From: an uncultured Oscillospiraceae bacterium
GTDB lineage: Bacteria; Bacillota; Clostridia; Oscillospirales; Oscillospiraceae
Length of the DNA: 6,905 nucleotides
Direction of reading: 5' to 3'
Assembly (NCBI GenBank): GCA_905236265.1
Contig: CAJOOV010000249.1
Coordinates: 1-6,905 of the forward strand
Position numbers and translations under genes: made by a program. Below are positions 5,980 through 6,905 of this stretch, in pieces (position 1 is the stretch's first letter; each line of letters starts with the position of its first letter). The notes beneath the pieces were generated by a model. The model saw only the letters and a list, made by a program, of their open reading frames with translations, was not told the DNA's origin and made no database searches.

Positions 5980-6786
5980 TCATGCCGGGGAGGAAGAACG
6001 CTCCGGCTCCTCCGCCTCCCGGTCTGTTTCCAGTCCCACCGGCTCTTTATACCACAGCTTCGTCATATACAGTCCACCGGGAGGAACCGTCGGCCCTGCC
6101 TCCACACGGTTGCCTCGCAGCAAAATCTCACCGATTCCCTCCGGGGTCAGCTTCCCCTCTGCGGCGTATAATACCGTTCCCGCCATAATGCGCACCATAT
6201 TATACAGAAACCCGTTGGCACACACCTTCAGGGTAATCAGGTCGCCCTCCCGCTTTACGTTGAAATAGTACACCGTGCGCACGGTGGAGCGCACATTGGT
6301 TCCCACATCCCGCACGGCGGCAAAATCGTGGGTTCCCACAAACTGCTGCGCTGCGTCGGCCATAATGCCCTCGTCCAGATGCTTTGGATAGAAGTAGGCA
6401 CGGTCCACATAAAAGGCGTTGCGGATGCGGGAGTTATAGACCTGATAGGTGTACTCCTTCTTCCGGCAGGAGAGAATGGCATTAAAGCCCTCTGATACCT
6501 CCCGTGCGGACACAATCACAATGTCATCCGGCAATCGGGCGTTGAAGGCAAGGGGCATACGGTCACAGGGGATGGTGGAGGTGGTTCTGAAGTTGGCGAT
6601 ATAGACCCTTGCGTGTACACCGGCATCTGTTCTCCCTGCCCCGGTAAAATGGACGGGGTGCTTGACCACTTTGGAGACGGCCTGCTGCAGGGTCTCCTGC
6701 ACGGTGACGGCATTTTTCTGTATCTGCCAGCCATGGTAAGCTGTGCCCACATACATGAGCTGTAAGGCTATGTTTCTCTCTCTCAT
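5980..6786 (-). CDS. truA: tRNA pseudouridine synthase A
   Basis: TruA isomerises uridines 38-40 in the anticodon arm of many tRNAs. The 268-residue reading starts MRERNIALQLMYVG and shows the family landmarks in order: YHGWQ (17-21), GAGRTDAGVHA (49-59) with the catalytic aspartate D54, FNARLPDDI (81-89), RKKEYTYQV (108-116), GTHDFAAV (151-158), NGFLYNMVRIMAGTVL (191-206) and VPPGGLY (234-240). The C-terminal tail (about 250-268) is acidic and extends past the usual end. The start at 6786 was chosen because family proteins begin just before this RNI segment. Its ribosome binding site is weak, but it lies 4 bases after the ecfT stop, so re-initiation after ecfT is likely. An upstream in-frame TTG reading would overlap ecfT and add 32 residues unlike the family. 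Confidence 0.97.
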   Translation of the reverse strand: MRERNIALQLMYVGTAYHGWQIQKNAVTVQETLQQAVSKVVKHPVHFTGAGRTDAGVHARVYIANFRTTSTIPCDRMPLAFNARLPDDIVIVSAREVSEGFNAILSCRKKEYTYQVYNSRIRNAFYVDRAYFYPKHLDEGIMADAAQQFVGTHDFAAVRDVGTNVRSTVRTVYYFNVKREGDLITLKVCANGFLYNMVRIMAGTVLYAAEGKLTPEGIGEILLRGNRVEAGPTVPPGGLYMTKLWYKEPVGLETDREAEEPERSSSPA

Positions 6787-6790
6787 CGTC

Positions 6791-6905
6791 TCAAATACCA
6801 AATCCGTAGGCACACACACAGACTGCTGCCAGAATGACCACGCCAAGCGCCAGCGCTGTCCAGTCCGCTCCCGTATAGGCAAGGCGGCGCAGCCTGGTGC
6901 GTCCC
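6791..6905 (-). CDS. ecfT: Energy-coupling factor transporter transmembrane protein EcfT, C-terminal fragment
   Basis: The last 37 codons of a gene entering from the right edge are visible, ending TGA at 6793-6791. The reading begins GRTRLRRLAYTGADW, a basic segment, followed by one hydrophobic helix (TALALGVVILAAVCVCAYGF), and then stops. EcfT proteins end with a similar RTRL...Y...D segment plus a short final helix. EcfT is the membrane coupling subunit joining the two ECF ATPases to vitamin-binding S components. Location directly before truA is a well-known arrangement in Firmicutes and is the main support. The fragment alone is short, so the call depends partly on context. Confidence 0.75.
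   Translation of the reverse strand, partial: GRTRLRRLAYTGADWTALALGVVILAAVCVCAYGFGI

Noticed and set aside
6787..6882. A 32-residue N-terminal extension of truA from a TTG.
   Set aside because: It overlaps ecfT in another frame and is unlike TruA N-termini; the ATG at 6786 sits exactly where the family begins.

Overview
This window looks like a chromosomal segment of a Gram-positive, low-oxygen Firmicute, most likely a GC-rich gut Clostridium relative of the Oscillospiraceae/Ruminococcaceae type. Grounds: strong AGGAG-type ribosome binding sites, a lipobox lipoprotein signal, an ECF-transporter/truA pair, a DUF5711-like/CvpA pair, and a Clp ATPase whose N-terminus is a four-cysteine zinc finger. 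The genus cannot be fixed from sequence alone. All supported genes lie on the minus strand, so transcription runs from position 6905 towards 1. I see no mobile element, CRISPR array, tRNA or rRNA.

In transcription order: (i) the 3' end of ecfT (6791 to the right edge), then truA (5980-6786, tRNA pseudouridine synthase), a single-pass membrane protein with a large repetitive beta-rich outer domain (4756-5955, DUF5711-like) and a four-helix CvpA-family membrane protein (4323-4745). These are packed with gaps of 4, 24 and 10 bases and look like one transcription unit. (ii) A 108-base intergenic stretch with a candidate promoter and a leader hairpin. (iii) A zinc-finger Clp/Hsp100 ATPase (1638-4214), followed after 17 bases by an RNase Z-like metallo-beta-lactamase protein (718-1620). 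This pair ends at a strong intrinsic terminator (638-677). (iv) A separate promoter (597-625), a cobalamin riboswitch (406-579) and its expression platform (about 263-400), driving a lipoprotein whose first 86 residues are visible (1-260). That N-terminus resembles the lipoprotein-type sirohydrochlorin cobaltochelatases (CbiK) of gut Clostridia, which fits B12 control, but the catalytic domain is outside the window.

The genes are mostly housekeeping: vitamin uptake (EcfT), tRNA maturation (TruA, RNase Z), protein quality control (Clp) and cobalamin economy. The points most worth a second look are the B12 riboswitch, whose downstream segment can fold into a Shine-Dalgarno-sequestering hairpin competing with an alternative pairing, and the Clp ATPase, which combines a McsA-like zinc finger, a ClpB-length middle domain and a ClpP-docking VGF motif. 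I did not find a clearly undescribed multi-gene system.
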